Part shown: in pieces, positions 44,464 through 53,650 of the stretch
Position numbering within the stretch: position 1 is the first letter of the stretch
Layout of the letters: each line of letters starts with the position of its first letter
DNA from: an uncultured Clostridium sp.
GTDB lineage: Bacteria; Bacillota; Clostridia; Oscillospirales; Acutalibacteraceae
DNA length: 64,000 nt
Direction: 5' to 3'
NCBI GenBank assembly: GCA_958422185.1
Contig: CATZNW010000011.1
Span: 1 to 64,000 of the forward strand
Position numbers and translations under genes: made by a program
Notes under the pieces: model-generated
What the model was told of the DNA's origin: nothing
The model's database searches: none
What the model saw: the letters and a program-made list of their open reading frames with translations, nothing else

Positions 44464-46612
44464 GATTATCATTCTCCTCTTTCGGGGCACGCAGAACGTA
44501 CCATTTGTATGACATTGCCGGAAGTGTCAGTTTCATACGGACATTTGCATTTGAGTCGATAGCATAAGATATAGGCTCCCTGTCATTTTCAGAAATTATA
44601 ACAGACCTGTCTGTAAGTAACCCGTTCATCAGCGGCGGTATCTTTTTATCCGTCACTTTTTCATCCGTGATATAAGTACGCTCTGAACCGTCCCTGGCGC
44701 GAATGACAAGCGGCGCAATCTCTTCACCATACAACGGATACAGCACATCACAGTTTTTGGTATTCTTCAGCGGCGCAGGCGGCATTTTCAGATCGGAAAG
44801 CCCGGTATAATAGACCGGAAGTAGGATTTCTTCGGTAAGTTCATTATCCGTCTGGTTAAAGAACATCACAAAACCGCGGATATCCCCTGTTGGGATCTGA
44901 TTCATTATCGCATCCATACAGGTGGTTCTGGACGGGTCAGAGGTATCAATACGCGGCGGCATAAAATGAACTGTAATTCCGTTTAATACCCTGCGGTATT
45001 TTTTGTACAGCGCAGTCCATTTTGCAAATATTTTTTTCCCTTTTTCCGAATCATAGACTTTTCTGCCGCGAATGGTTGGCCAAACACCGCTTGCAACGAT
45101 CTGGGCCAGCGCCCAGTCAAATTCAAATGCATTTTTTTCTGTAGGAAAGAACTGCGCATTTTTGCCTCCCCCATGATAAACATTTAGCGGCAAAAAGCCC
45201 CAGCCCTGTGAGGGATTTTTTGAAAAAGTACCTTTATAGTAATAAATGCGCGAAGTTGCAAGCTGTTCGCACCGATGTTCGGAAAAAGCGATTTCCTCAT
45301 ATCCGACTCCGCTGCGGTTGGAACCGTTTAAGAAATGCCAGTCAGGAGCATTAATATATACGCCTCTATTTTTGATCTCACGGTACCAATCAGAAACAGA
45401 GGCTTTCCACTGCTTATATTGTGAATCAGTGAAATCATCATGGTTATGGGTTTTGCCGCCTGAGCACATGAGCATACCATAAGGTCCGTCGATCTCCACC
45501 GCGTCTGCCCCGGTTTGGTCGATGAACCGCAGAATATTTTTCATATATTGCTTTGCCCAGTCTGTTGCAAGGCAGCGGCAGATATGACCGGGGTCATGGT
45601 TCAGTGCCTCGTCTCCTTTGACCGGGCGGTAATTTTTAACATACGCCAGTGTATATGCGCCCATGCGAATGCCCTTACTGTGACCGTAATCATAAGCACT
45701 TTTGATGCGTTTCAGATAGCGCTTGTTTCCGCTTTCCATATTCACGCCCGAACCGAATGACTGAATGATCATCTCTATTCCAAGCTCACGGCACTGATCG
45801 ACCGCTTTGCGGATCGTTCTGGGGGAATTGGAGATCAAATGAAAAAACGAAACGTTATCCGTGCACCAAGGCGCTATACGGCGGTACATCTCTTTGACTT
45901 CTATCAGTCTTTGCTCATAGTATTCGGCGCCGAACAAAAGCTCAAAAGAGGCAATCGAATCCACGGCTTCTCCCGGCACAAGCGTTACGTTCATGCGCTG
46001 AAGAGGCATGACCTCCAGCATATCATACCGGTAACGCGCATAATGCTTAGCATATTTCTGAAAATCAAGACCGATGAAATCGGTAGTTGAATCATAATCA
46101 CTGTCAACAAACAAAGTATCACGGTTTTGCGTGATCCGCATAACATCAACGGCAATATTGTCAATAACAACTGTTTGCGTGCCGTTATTTTGCACAGTCA
46201 GGGACTTCATTATAACAGGCATGCCGTCATATATCTCATAGCGGACTAAGACATCGGGCAGATCATCCGCCGCATAATGCAAAAGCAGGGCTTTGCCCGG
46301 CGGCGGATATACACCGTCCGCAGTCATTGTTTCGGTTTTATGAAAAGCAACGCGCTCAGCGCAGGGCACCTCTTGTGCACTGCTCAGTTTGTAAACGGAT
46401 GAACTGTGCTTGTGACCGTTCACAGAGATCTCAAAATCCTCATAAGGCGCGTCAACAAGCTGCAGACCGTTTTGCAGATTCTCAAATGATAAGGTTTTAC
46501 TTACCGAACTATCAATTATACGGCGAATGAGCCCGTTCGAAAAAACAAAGCTGTTTTCATTTTTTTCAATCACTGACGGAAAAGTACTGCCGTCCAATAC
46601 CCAATACTTCAT
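44456..46612 (-). CDS. Putative TIM-barrel glycoside hydrolase (family unassigned)
   Basis: A 718-residue protein with an N-terminal beta-sandwich (about residues 1-270), then a barrel with MIIQSFGSGVNME, GIRMGAYTLAYVKN, GADAVEIDGPYG (about residues 367-378), GVYINAPDWHFLNGS and EEIAFSEHRCEQ (about residues 437-448). The layout recalls clan GH-D (GH27/GH36/GH31-like) or GH101-like enzymes, with the Asp of EIDGPYG a candidate nucleophile. It has no signal peptide. It starts with an ATG behind AGGTGAA. It lies next to GH109, so alpha-Gal or alpha-GalNAc linkages are likely targets by inference. Confidence 0.65.
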   Translation of the reverse strand: MKYWVLDGSTFPSVIEKNENSFVFSNGLIRRIIDSSVSKTLSFENLQNGLQLVDAPYEDFEISVNGHKHSSSVYKLSSAQEVPCAERVAFHKTETMTADGVYPPPGKALLLHYAADDLPDVLVRYEIYDGMPVIMKSLTVQNNGTQTVVIDNIAVDVMRITQNRDTLFVDSDYDSTTDFIGLDFQKYAKHYARYRYDMLEVMPLQRMNVTLVPGEAVDSIASFELLFGAEYYEQRLIEVKEMYRRIAPWCTDNVSFFHLISNSPRTIRKAVDQCRELGIEMIIQSFGSGVNMESGNKRYLKRIKSAYDYGHSKGIRMGAYTLAYVKNYRPVKGDEALNHDPGHICRCLATDWAKQYMKNILRFIDQTGADAVEIDGPYGMLMCSGGKTHNHDDFTDSQYKQWKASVSDWYREIKNRGVYINAPDWHFLNGSNRSGVGYEEIAFSEHRCEQLATSRIYYYKGTFSKNPSQGWGFLPLNVYHGGGKNAQFFPTEKNAFEFDWALAQIVASGVWPTIRGRKVYDSEKGKKIFAKWTALYKKYRRVLNGITVHFMPPRIDTSDPSRTTCMDAIMNQIPTGDIRGFVMFFNQTDNELTEEILLPVYYTGLSDLKMPPAPLKNTKNCDVLYPLYGEEIAPLVIRARDGSERTYITDEKVTDKKIPPLMNGLLTDRSVIISENDREPISYAIDSNANVRMKLTLPAMSYKWYVLRAPKEENDNHA

Positions 46613-46913
46613 GGCTTCACCTATAAAAAAATTTTTAAATCAAAACGCGTTTATATATTTACTTAAAATTCAGACGCTTTTGCAGCATCGGTTTTTCAGT
46701 GCCGGCGCAAACGCTTCTCATTTACAGAAGGGTCTAACGCATCGGCAAAATGCTGATCTTGATTGCTTAAAATATCCGTCACACTGAGCAGGCGCCGCCC
46801 GACAGTTGCAGATACAGAACTGCCAGTGTTTCTTTACACACGGTTCTGCCACTGAATCAAGAACATAAGGGAAACGGCTTCATGTAACTCCTGCCCTTCC
46901 GGTTAAGTTTATC
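46613..46913. other. 301-base gap with no clear gene
   Basis: The gap separates the LRR gene from the next hydrolase inside an otherwise compact leftward run. The part near 46613-46690 is AT-rich and could hold a promoter. The part at about 46780-46900 is GC-rich and Cys/Trp codon-rich in one minus frame, but no start with a ribosome-binding site is seen. I see no convincing terminator. Confidence 0.4.
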
Positions 46914-47771
46914 TCAGCCCATACCAACATACTCAACCGGGACCTCCTGGTTTATTGCATTTATCTGATTAGGCAGCCAGTCGGTGCCCAGATTCAAGTC
47001 TTCCTCACTGTTTTTATGAACGATAACTTTCTGAACAGAGGAGGAAGTTGAGAAGAACGCATAGTTTCCGATCGTTTCAACGGACGCCGGGATCTCTAGA
47101 ACCTTGAGTTTTGTATTGTCCAGATAAGAAAATGAATCATCACCGATCTCTTTCAGCGTAGAAGGAAGATCAAGAGACTCAAGTCCCGTACATTTCAAAA
47201 ACGCCTTGTCACCCACTTTTTCAAGCCCATCGTTAAAGTCGATCAAACGCAGATCTGTACAAAGATAAAAAGCATTGGCACGAATGGTTCTGACTGTGTC
47301 CGGAACCACAAATTCGCCGCCTGATATGTTGCCAAGATCATCTGTAATGATCGGAGATCTGGCGTTCGGATAAAAAAGCAGTTCCGTCATATCTTTGCTG
47401 TATAAAACACCGTCTACAGACTTAAAATAAGGATTCTCCTCGCTTACATAGATTGCCTCCAGCTTCTGACAGTTGGTCATTGCCCAGATGCCGATCGTTC
47501 TAACATTTTTTCCTATATAGATTTCCGTCAGATATTCGGCGTTTGCAAAAGAGAAATCCATTAACTCTGTAACATTATTTTCACCATATGTACCTGGAAC
47601 GGTAAAAGATGTTTCCGTAGATTTACCGGAATAGCGGTATAATCCGCAGCCGTCTTCATTCTCTTTGTATTCCACAGCATTATTCCCTGTTATGGAACAT
47701 GAAGAAAGAAGACAGATCAGAAACGCGATCATAAGTATACATGCAAATACTGACTTTAGCCTGTTGCTCAT
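46914..47771 (-). CDS. BspA-type leucine-rich-repeat lipoprotein
   Basis: A 285-residue lipoprotein: signal peptide with lipobox LSSC (Cys at about residue 25), then about six LRR_5 (BspA/TpLRR) repeats, for example TIGIWAMTNCQKLEAIYV and KEIGDDSFSYL, from about residue 60 to 270. Such proteins bind host or bacterial surface molecules in oral and gut bacteria. I start it at the ATG at 47771, behind GGGGGAAG. It sits within the hydrolase operon after the MFS transporter, so it may help capture glycans. Confidence 0.82.
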   Translation of the reverse strand: MSNRLKSVFACILMIAFLICLLSSCSITGNNAVEYKENEDGCGLYRYSGKSTETSFTVPGTYGENNVTELMDFSFANAEYLTEIYIGKNVRTIGIWAMTNCQKLEAIYVSEENPYFKSVDGVLYSKDMTELLFYPNARSPIITDDLGNISGGEFVVPDTVRTIRANAFYLCTDLRLIDFNDGLEKVGDKAFLKCTGLESLDLPSTLKEIGDDSFSYLDNTKLKVLEIPASVETIGNYAFFSTSSSVQKVIVHKNSEEDLNLGTDWLPNQINAINQEVPVEYVGMG

Positions 47772-47784
47772 ACTGCTTCCCCCT

Positions 47785-49482
47785 TTAAACATATTCCGCG
47801 TTGTTTTCCAGCAACTCCGTCTCTGTGCGCATATTTTCTAAATTTTTTGATTGTGCGCGCGCCCGAAGTTCATCCATCATTTCCTCATGGCGTTTCTCGG
47901 TAAGATCATAAAAATGGTAGGGTATGGCTGAGAGCAGTCCCGTAGCTGCAGTCAGAACGATAGTGACAATGAAAATACGGTTACGAATATCACCGTCAAA
48001 CAGAATATTCCAGTCGGAAGTAAAACCGAACATAGCGTAAATCGCCGGTACGACCATGGCAGCCAGCGTAGTGACCGGTGATGCAAGATAACTGAAAATA
48101 CCCATACAGCCATCTAAACGTTCACCGGAAATATACTGCTGATAATCCCATATATCAGCATTCATGGAAGTGGTAATGATTGTCATAACAGAACCCAGCA
48201 TAGTTGCAAGATACTGTGATATTACGATAATCACAAGACTGTTCAGATACACACCTGCAACGGATAACAGCGAGCAGACAACATTCATATACTTGCAGAA
48301 CAGCATCAGTCGCTTTTTGCCGAATTTTTTGATCAGCCACGGAGATAACAGCATGCCCGGCGTATATGCCGTGCCGAGAATGGACGACATGATTCCCATA
48401 AACCAGTCCTGACGCATGGCATAAATTATCAACATATTTACGATGTTGATTGCACCGGAAGAAAATGTGGTGATCCAGGTAGACGTATTGGTGATCCATA
48501 GATATTTGTTGCGAAGGACCTCTTTGAAGCCTTTTTTCATATTGATCTCAGGCTTATGATCCTCCTCTTGAATCACGCGGTCCTTACAGCCAAACGCCAG
48601 AAACAGCGTAAAGGGAACCATTGCAAGAACCATGATCGGCAAAATGATACGGTAGGTACGGATATTGGTAAGTCCCCCGACAGCCGCTGCTGCAACCGGC
48701 CAGATAATATTGTAAAGAGACGGAAACAGACCGCTGATAAAAGAACCAATAGAGATGATACGGGTTCTTTCATTTGTATTTGGTGTAATAACGTTCTGAA
48801 CACTTGGCGCCTGTGCGAAACAAGTACTGAATGCAGTCCATACGGCAAACATCAGATTCATTACCCAGAACTTGTCATTATAGGACAGCTGGTTATACGG
48901 GAACATAACGAGAAGCAGCAATACTGCCATGTACGGCAAGATGCCGGCAACAATCCAACAGCGGTATTTCCCGAACTTTGGGGACAATTTTCGATATACT
49001 AAAATATTATAATAGGTAGTGATCACCTGTACCAGGAACTTTGTGCCAAGCACCTGCGGCAACGCGGGCATAAAGCCCTCAAAAAGAGCCTGCGGAATAA
49101 AAAAGCATATAATACCTACAGCTGCAAAAACAAAAGTGGCAAAGTTGATCAGCCGCATAGTCTTTTTTGGCGGACGCCCGAGATTATCCGTTATGATCAT
49201 TGTGATTGGCTGGAACAGATAGTTCAGTATCATGTTAACGATACCCAACATTGCAAAATCCATCATCTTCAGGCCGTAGATCGCGCCGACAAACAGGCAG
49301 CCTGCGGTAAAAGACAGATTGCCGCCGGTATACTGGGCATTGTTTGACCCACCGGATCCCAGAACAAAATATAAAAATTCCTTGTTTGAAACATATTCAC
49401 CTGGTCTTGGCTTATTCCAATAGGTTTTCAGGTCAGTAAAAAAAGTTTTTACACCGGCAGTTATCTCTGCTCTTGTTTTCAT
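47785..49482 (-). CDS. MFS sugar symporter (GPH/MFS_2-like)
   Basis: A 566-residue polytopic transporter with about 12 membrane helices. It has GNARYTGG-like NNAQYTGG near the first helix, DNLGRPPKK in the cytoplasmic loop after helix 2, and SMNADIWDYQQYISGERLDG before the last helices, all typical of glycoside-pentoside-hexuronide:cation symporters. It is the only clear sugar transporter in the window, and thus the probable entry route for the glycans cut by the cytosolic enzymes. The ATG at 49482 has AGGGG at suitable distance; upstream in-frame starts exist at 49491 and 49500. Confidence 0.85.
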   Translation of the reverse strand: MKTRAEITAGVKTFFTDLKTYWNKPRPGEYVSNKEFLYFVLGSGGSNNAQYTGGNLSFTAGCLFVGAIYGLKMMDFAMLGIVNMILNYLFQPITMIITDNLGRPPKKTMRLINFATFVFAAVGIICFFIPQALFEGFMPALPQVLGTKFLVQVITTYYNILVYRKLSPKFGKYRCWIVAGILPYMAVLLLLVMFPYNQLSYNDKFWVMNLMFAVWTAFSTCFAQAPSVQNVITPNTNERTRIISIGSFISGLFPSLYNIIWPVAAAAVGGLTNIRTYRIILPIMVLAMVPFTLFLAFGCKDRVIQEEDHKPEINMKKGFKEVLRNKYLWITNTSTWITTFSSGAINIVNMLIIYAMRQDWFMGIMSSILGTAYTPGMLLSPWLIKKFGKKRLMLFCKYMNVVCSLLSVAGVYLNSLVIIVISQYLATMLGSVMTIITTSMNADIWDYQQYISGERLDGCMGIFSYLASPVTTLAAMVVPAIYAMFGFTSDWNILFDGDIRNRIFIVTIVLTAATGLLSAIPYHFYDLTEKRHEEMMDELRARAQSKNLENMRTETELLENNAEYV

Positions 49483-49514
49483 AAATTTCATCCCCTGCAA
49501 ACAACGGAATCTTA

Positions 49515-51302
49515 TTATCTGAATATCGGTTTATCCGTAATTTCCACTTCAGGCTTCATGCAGCCTTCCTGCTCAAATATAACGATCTCATTTACATCTT
49601 TCAGCCAAACGCCGGGCAGATACAGCGTGCGCTGTGGACCGACTTCCCAGAAACGTCCCAGATTTTTATCGTTAACGAACACATAGCCTTTTTTAAAATT
49701 GCGGATATCAACAAAGCAGTCGGCTCTGCTTTTTGTACGGAACGTTCCTTTAAAATAATTAGGAAACATGCCGCCTTGACGTTCGGAAAACAACAGGTCT
49801 TTATATTTATCGATCGGGATCGTATAAATATCAAATCCGAACGTATACTGCTCGCCGATCCTTACATGTGAGAGACCTTTTCGGTCATGAATGCGCTTTG
49901 CGAAGTTTATGCGCCCCATAGCTTCAACCAAAATATCTACCGTAATTTTGCCTTTAAACGCAGGAATTGGAAACGAGAAACTTTCTGTCGCTTCCACACC
50001 TGCTTTTAACTGCTTTTTAGTAAGCGGCTTGGAGCGGTCATACCGGCCAATCAGCTTTCCGTTAACATAAACATATGCAATATCATGGACGCCGTCTGCA
50101 GCGATTTGCGTTTCAGGATAGTCGCCTTCAATTTCCGTGTGATACAAAATCATGCCATAATCCTGACCGTAATATTCCATATAGTGTGGGATATGATCAT
50201 GATATCTCTGCGCATTTTTTCTGATATTCTCAATAAACGATGCAGATTCCGTTAAACAGACCCTGCCTATTCGCTGCGTCTGAGGACGCGGCGGAAGCTC
50301 GGGCGGTGCGATTCCCCTGTTAGAGCAAACCGCATTTCTGATAACAAAATATTTCTTGGTATAATCACCGTATTCATTCAGCGGCGCGTCATAATCATAA
50401 CTTGTGGTCGTAGGCTGATAGACTCCGGCATGATTAGCTCCTGCCATAAAGCCAAAATTGGTGCCTCCATGAAACATGTAGAAATTAAAACTGGCGTTTT
50501 CCTCAAAAAACTCGTTGACTATCCTTCGATTTACTTTTTTTACATATACATTGCCGGAATGATGGTGCTTATCGCGAAAATGGTCAAACCATCCGCACCA
50601 CATTTCGCCGCACATCAAGGGCTTATCAGGCTGATACACTTTTAATTCCCTGAATCCGATTTTCGGATAGCTTCCGAAGTTGACAACTTTAAATTCATCA
50701 TCCAAGCTGCCCCCGGAAAGGCAATACCTGTTTTCCCCGTCGGAGGTGAACAACAATACGTCTATACCGTTCTGCCGCATTAAATCCCGCAAATACTGAA
50801 GGTATTTTTTATCTCTTCCGTAGCTGCCGTATTCGTTTTCGATCTGCATTGCGATAATAGGACCGCCGTTTGTGATCTGCTCTTGAGCGAGCATAGGCAG
50901 CAACACATCAAAGTACTGCCTGACAAAGCCGAGGTACAGTTCATTAAAGCACCGAAGCTTTATATCTTCATATTTTAACAGCCAAGAAGGAAGGCCGCCG
51001 AATTCCCATTCCGCGCAGATATAAGGCCCCGGACGCACGATAACATAAAGCCCTGTTTCCCGCGCAGTTTTTATATATCTTATCAGATCATTCTGCCCTG
51101 TAAAGTCAAACTTTGCCTCTTCTTTGGGCTGATGAATATTCCATGCCACATAAGTCTCCACCGTATTGAAACCTGCGGCCTTCAGTTTTTTTAAACGATC
51201 CGCCCAGTATTCACAGGGAATGCGAAAGTAATGCATAGCTCCAGAATAAATATGAAAAGGTTCACCATCCAGAACAAACGCGCCGTCTTTGATTTCAAGC
51301 AT
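49515..51302 (-). CDS. GH35 beta-galactosidase
   Basis: A 595-residue GH35 enzyme. The N-terminus FHIYSGAMHYFR, ETYVAWNIHQP and RPGPYICAEWEFGGLP are hallmark segments. The acid/base Glu is in MQIENEYGSYG (about residue 154) and the nucleophile region in LMCGEMWCGWFDHF (about residue 232). It should remove terminal beta-galactose, for example from type 1 or type 2 chains. It has no signal peptide. An upstream extension of the frame (75 codons) is rejected; the ATG at 51302 has AAAGGTG and family-like sequence begins there. Confidence 0.92.
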   Translation of the reverse strand: MLEIKDGAFVLDGEPFHIYSGAMHYFRIPCEYWADRLKKLKAAGFNTVETYVAWNIHQPKEEAKFDFTGQNDLIRYIKTARETGLYVIVRPGPYICAEWEFGGLPSWLLKYEDIKLRCFNELYLGFVRQYFDVLLPMLAQEQITNGGPIIAMQIENEYGSYGRDKKYLQYLRDLMRQNGIDVLLFTSDGENRYCLSGGSLDDEFKVVNFGSYPKIGFRELKVYQPDKPLMCGEMWCGWFDHFRDKHHHSGNVYVKKVNRRIVNEFFEENASFNFYMFHGGTNFGFMAGANHAGVYQPTTTSYDYDAPLNEYGDYTKKYFVIRNAVCSNRGIAPPELPPRPQTQRIGRVCLTESASFIENIRKNAQRYHDHIPHYMEYYGQDYGMILYHTEIEGDYPETQIAADGVHDIAYVYVNGKLIGRYDRSKPLTKKQLKAGVEATESFSFPIPAFKGKITVDILVEAMGRINFAKRIHDRKGLSHVRIGEQYTFGFDIYTIPIDKYKDLLFSERQGGMFPNYFKGTFRTKSRADCFVDIRNFKKGYVFVNDKNLGRFWEVGPQRTLYLPGVWLKDVNEIVIFEQEGCMKPEVEITDKPIFR

Positions 51303-51324
51303 ATTTGCACCTTTCTTTCCGTAT

Positions 51325-53619
51325 TCATTCAAATGATAACTCGAAACGCCCGTGCGCGCACACGCGCACAGTTTTGAAATCAAACATATACGTTTCTGAG
51401 AGCGGAACCGATCTTTGGTCATGATCTTCCTTAAACACTCTGTATACCGCGTCATGATCCGTTGGGTTTTCCAGTGTAAGGACACCATTCTCAAAAGTTG
51501 CGCGTACATGATCCATTTCAAATACAAAGCCCGTATCGGGATTCAGATATACTGCGGGCAGTTCAAAATAAGTAAGCATGGCCGAAACCTCGCACCAGCA
51601 TGAACCGCCCGGAAACTCGCCCACGTTTGCCTTACCCTCCCAGTCGGACAGGTTGCACCGTTCACCCATGCGCCCGGGCAGATTGCAGATCACATTATAC
51701 GGCTTCTCCACAAGTTTTGAAATGATCTTGCCCGAGCGATGAAGTCTGATCAAAAATCTTGCGTAAGCCGCATTAAGAGCTTTTTTTAAATGCGCGTTGT
51801 TTTCGTTCCATATGTAACTGCAATACATTGGTTTTTCAGGCGTGCTTATAAACTGCGTGATATTGTGGCCGATGTCACGGCAAAGTTCAAGATAGCGGAT
51901 ATCCCCAGTAGCGCGAAACAAACGGAACAATGACGCGCCGGAAAGAGTGCAGATACCCGGTGCCGCATGTTTGTTTTGAACGCTTGCCCAAACAGCGCCG
52001 GTCGTAGCAATGCCACGCTGATACCACTGTGTGTCCTTTTTATATGCATAGTCATAAGAAACGCACCAGCTGGCGCAAAGTGAAGCCGTATCCACAGCAT
52101 ATCGGATCCACTGCATATCATTTGTGCAGGAATAAACGGCAACAAAGCTTTCAAGCATGCCAAAGGCGGATTCGCTGTCCGGACAGCCCAATATTTCACC
52201 GGGACCGCCGTTTGTAAATCCAGAGCTGATATATTCGCTATAGTACTTCTGCGCGATTTCGCAAGCGTAATCCAGATACCTATTTTCATGGAAATACATG
52301 CTGCAAAGCACAAGGCCGGCAGGCGCGATCGCGGCAGAAGCAGTACCAGGCGCGAACGGCGCCATTTTCTCCATATCGATAAACTGAGCAAGATCATGAT
52401 TTATATCGTAAAATTTTACAAACGCGTCGGCAAGTTTTCTTAGTCCGCTGCTCCATTTTTGGGGCACACTTTCCCCTTTTTCACGAAAACACAAAAGCTG
52501 TTTTGCAATATAATACATAGCGTCCGCATTTTTCCGGCTCATCGAAATATTAATATTCCGCCCGTCACCGAAGCAATCGCCGTACGCCCTGCCGCCGCAA
52601 TACACACCATATAGAAAGCCTGACGCGTGCTGGATCTTATCAAACACAAAATCCAGAGTACTTCGGCTTTTCTCAACGCTTTGTGCATTTCCGATAAAAA
52701 GTCCAGGCAGAGTGTTCATAGCGCCTCCTACCCATCCCGTCTGCCACTGGCGGAATATAGAATCGCCTGTCGCTTCGGAGGATTTATAGAATCCGCCTTC
52801 AGCACACCAGTTTTGAGTGTTATATTTGGATTCCAGCAAATCGAAAGCATAGGACCACGGAATACCGTTTGGCAGCGTACGCGGAAGATACGTGCGGATA
52901 CGATATTTGAAAAAGGTATTTAAAAACTCCGTTGTGCTTTTGCACGGAAAATGATATTCTTCAATATCAAAAGTAAGCGTATCGCCTTTTCGCAAATCAA
53001 TGCCACGGTCATCCGATGGCAAATTTGTTGTGCACATACCGTATTTTGTTTTCTCCCGCACGCAGGGTGAGGAAATATAGAAACGAAGAATGCCGTTTTG
53101 AAGATCTTCCGTAACTGTCAGTCCGAAATTGCCGGCTTCGTTATGCTGCTTCCAAAAAAACAGAGTCCCCTGCCTGCGGCGTTCAGAAAAACAGCCGATA
53201 CACGGTGTTGCGAGATCACCGGTATTGAACTGCGCTTTTCCGCTGCCATCCGGATATAACCTTGGAACATCAGTGATTACAGGGCCTTTTCTGCACATCT
53301 CAAGATCTTCTTTTGTATACATGGGCGCATATTCGCGGCGGACACTGTAAAAACGGTTGCCGTTATAAAGTGCTGCCGGCGCAAAAATATAATCTGAAAG
53401 TTCGTGACCGTCTGATTCCAGAATCACACTGATGCCGGCCTGCCTGCATACGTGCTTGGCGGAAAAAACAATGTGCATAGAAACGCAACCGTCTTTTTCA
53501 GCTTGTGACAGATGTTTGATCTCAATATCCTCTGAATCTATATTCTTTTCCAGCGGATATTCCCTGCGAAGGAGCAGTTCCGACGCTTTATATCGATTAA
53601 AAGAAAAAGATTTTTTCAT
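51325..53619 (-). CDS. Large protein with a probable (alpha/alpha) toroid, function unknown
   Basis: A 764-residue protein that I do not recognise. Residues 1-290 look beta-rich and residues about 300-660 helical with repeated aromatic and Gly motifs (FRQWQTGWVGGAMNTLPG, SGFTNGGPGEILGCPDSESAFG), which recalls six-hairpin glycosidases. The C-terminal ~90 residues are beta-rich. It lies between GH18-like and GH35 genes in the LacI-linked run, so a glycan-active role is likely. No signal peptide. I start it at the ATG at 53619, behind AGAGAG; the frame extends upstream to 53862 without family-like sequence. Confidence 0.6.
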   Translation of the reverse strand: MKKSFSFNRYKASELLLRREYPLEKNIDSEDIEIKHLSQAEKDGCVSMHIVFSAKHVCRQAGISVILESDGHELSDYIFAPAALYNGNRFYSVRREYAPMYTKEDLEMCRKGPVITDVPRLYPDGSGKAQFNTGDLATPCIGCFSERRRQGTLFFWKQHNEAGNFGLTVTEDLQNGILRFYISSPCVREKTKYGMCTTNLPSDDRGIDLRKGDTLTFDIEEYHFPCKSTTEFLNTFFKYRIRTYLPRTLPNGIPWSYAFDLLESKYNTQNWCAEGGFYKSSEATGDSIFRQWQTGWVGGAMNTLPGLFIGNAQSVEKSRSTLDFVFDKIQHASGFLYGVYCGGRAYGDCFGDGRNINISMSRKNADAMYYIAKQLLCFREKGESVPQKWSSGLRKLADAFVKFYDINHDLAQFIDMEKMAPFAPGTASAAIAPAGLVLCSMYFHENRYLDYACEIAQKYYSEYISSGFTNGGPGEILGCPDSESAFGMLESFVAVYSCTNDMQWIRYAVDTASLCASWCVSYDYAYKKDTQWYQRGIATTGAVWASVQNKHAAPGICTLSGASLFRLFRATGDIRYLELCRDIGHNITQFISTPEKPMYCSYIWNENNAHLKKALNAAYARFLIRLHRSGKIISKLVEKPYNVICNLPGRMGERCNLSDWEGKANVGEFPGGSCWCEVSAMLTYFELPAVYLNPDTGFVFEMDHVRATFENGVLTLENPTDHDAVYRVFKEDHDQRSVPLSETYMFDFKTVRVCAHGRFELSFE

Positions 53620-53650
53620 GTCATTCTCTCTGTTACTTTTTGTCACACGG

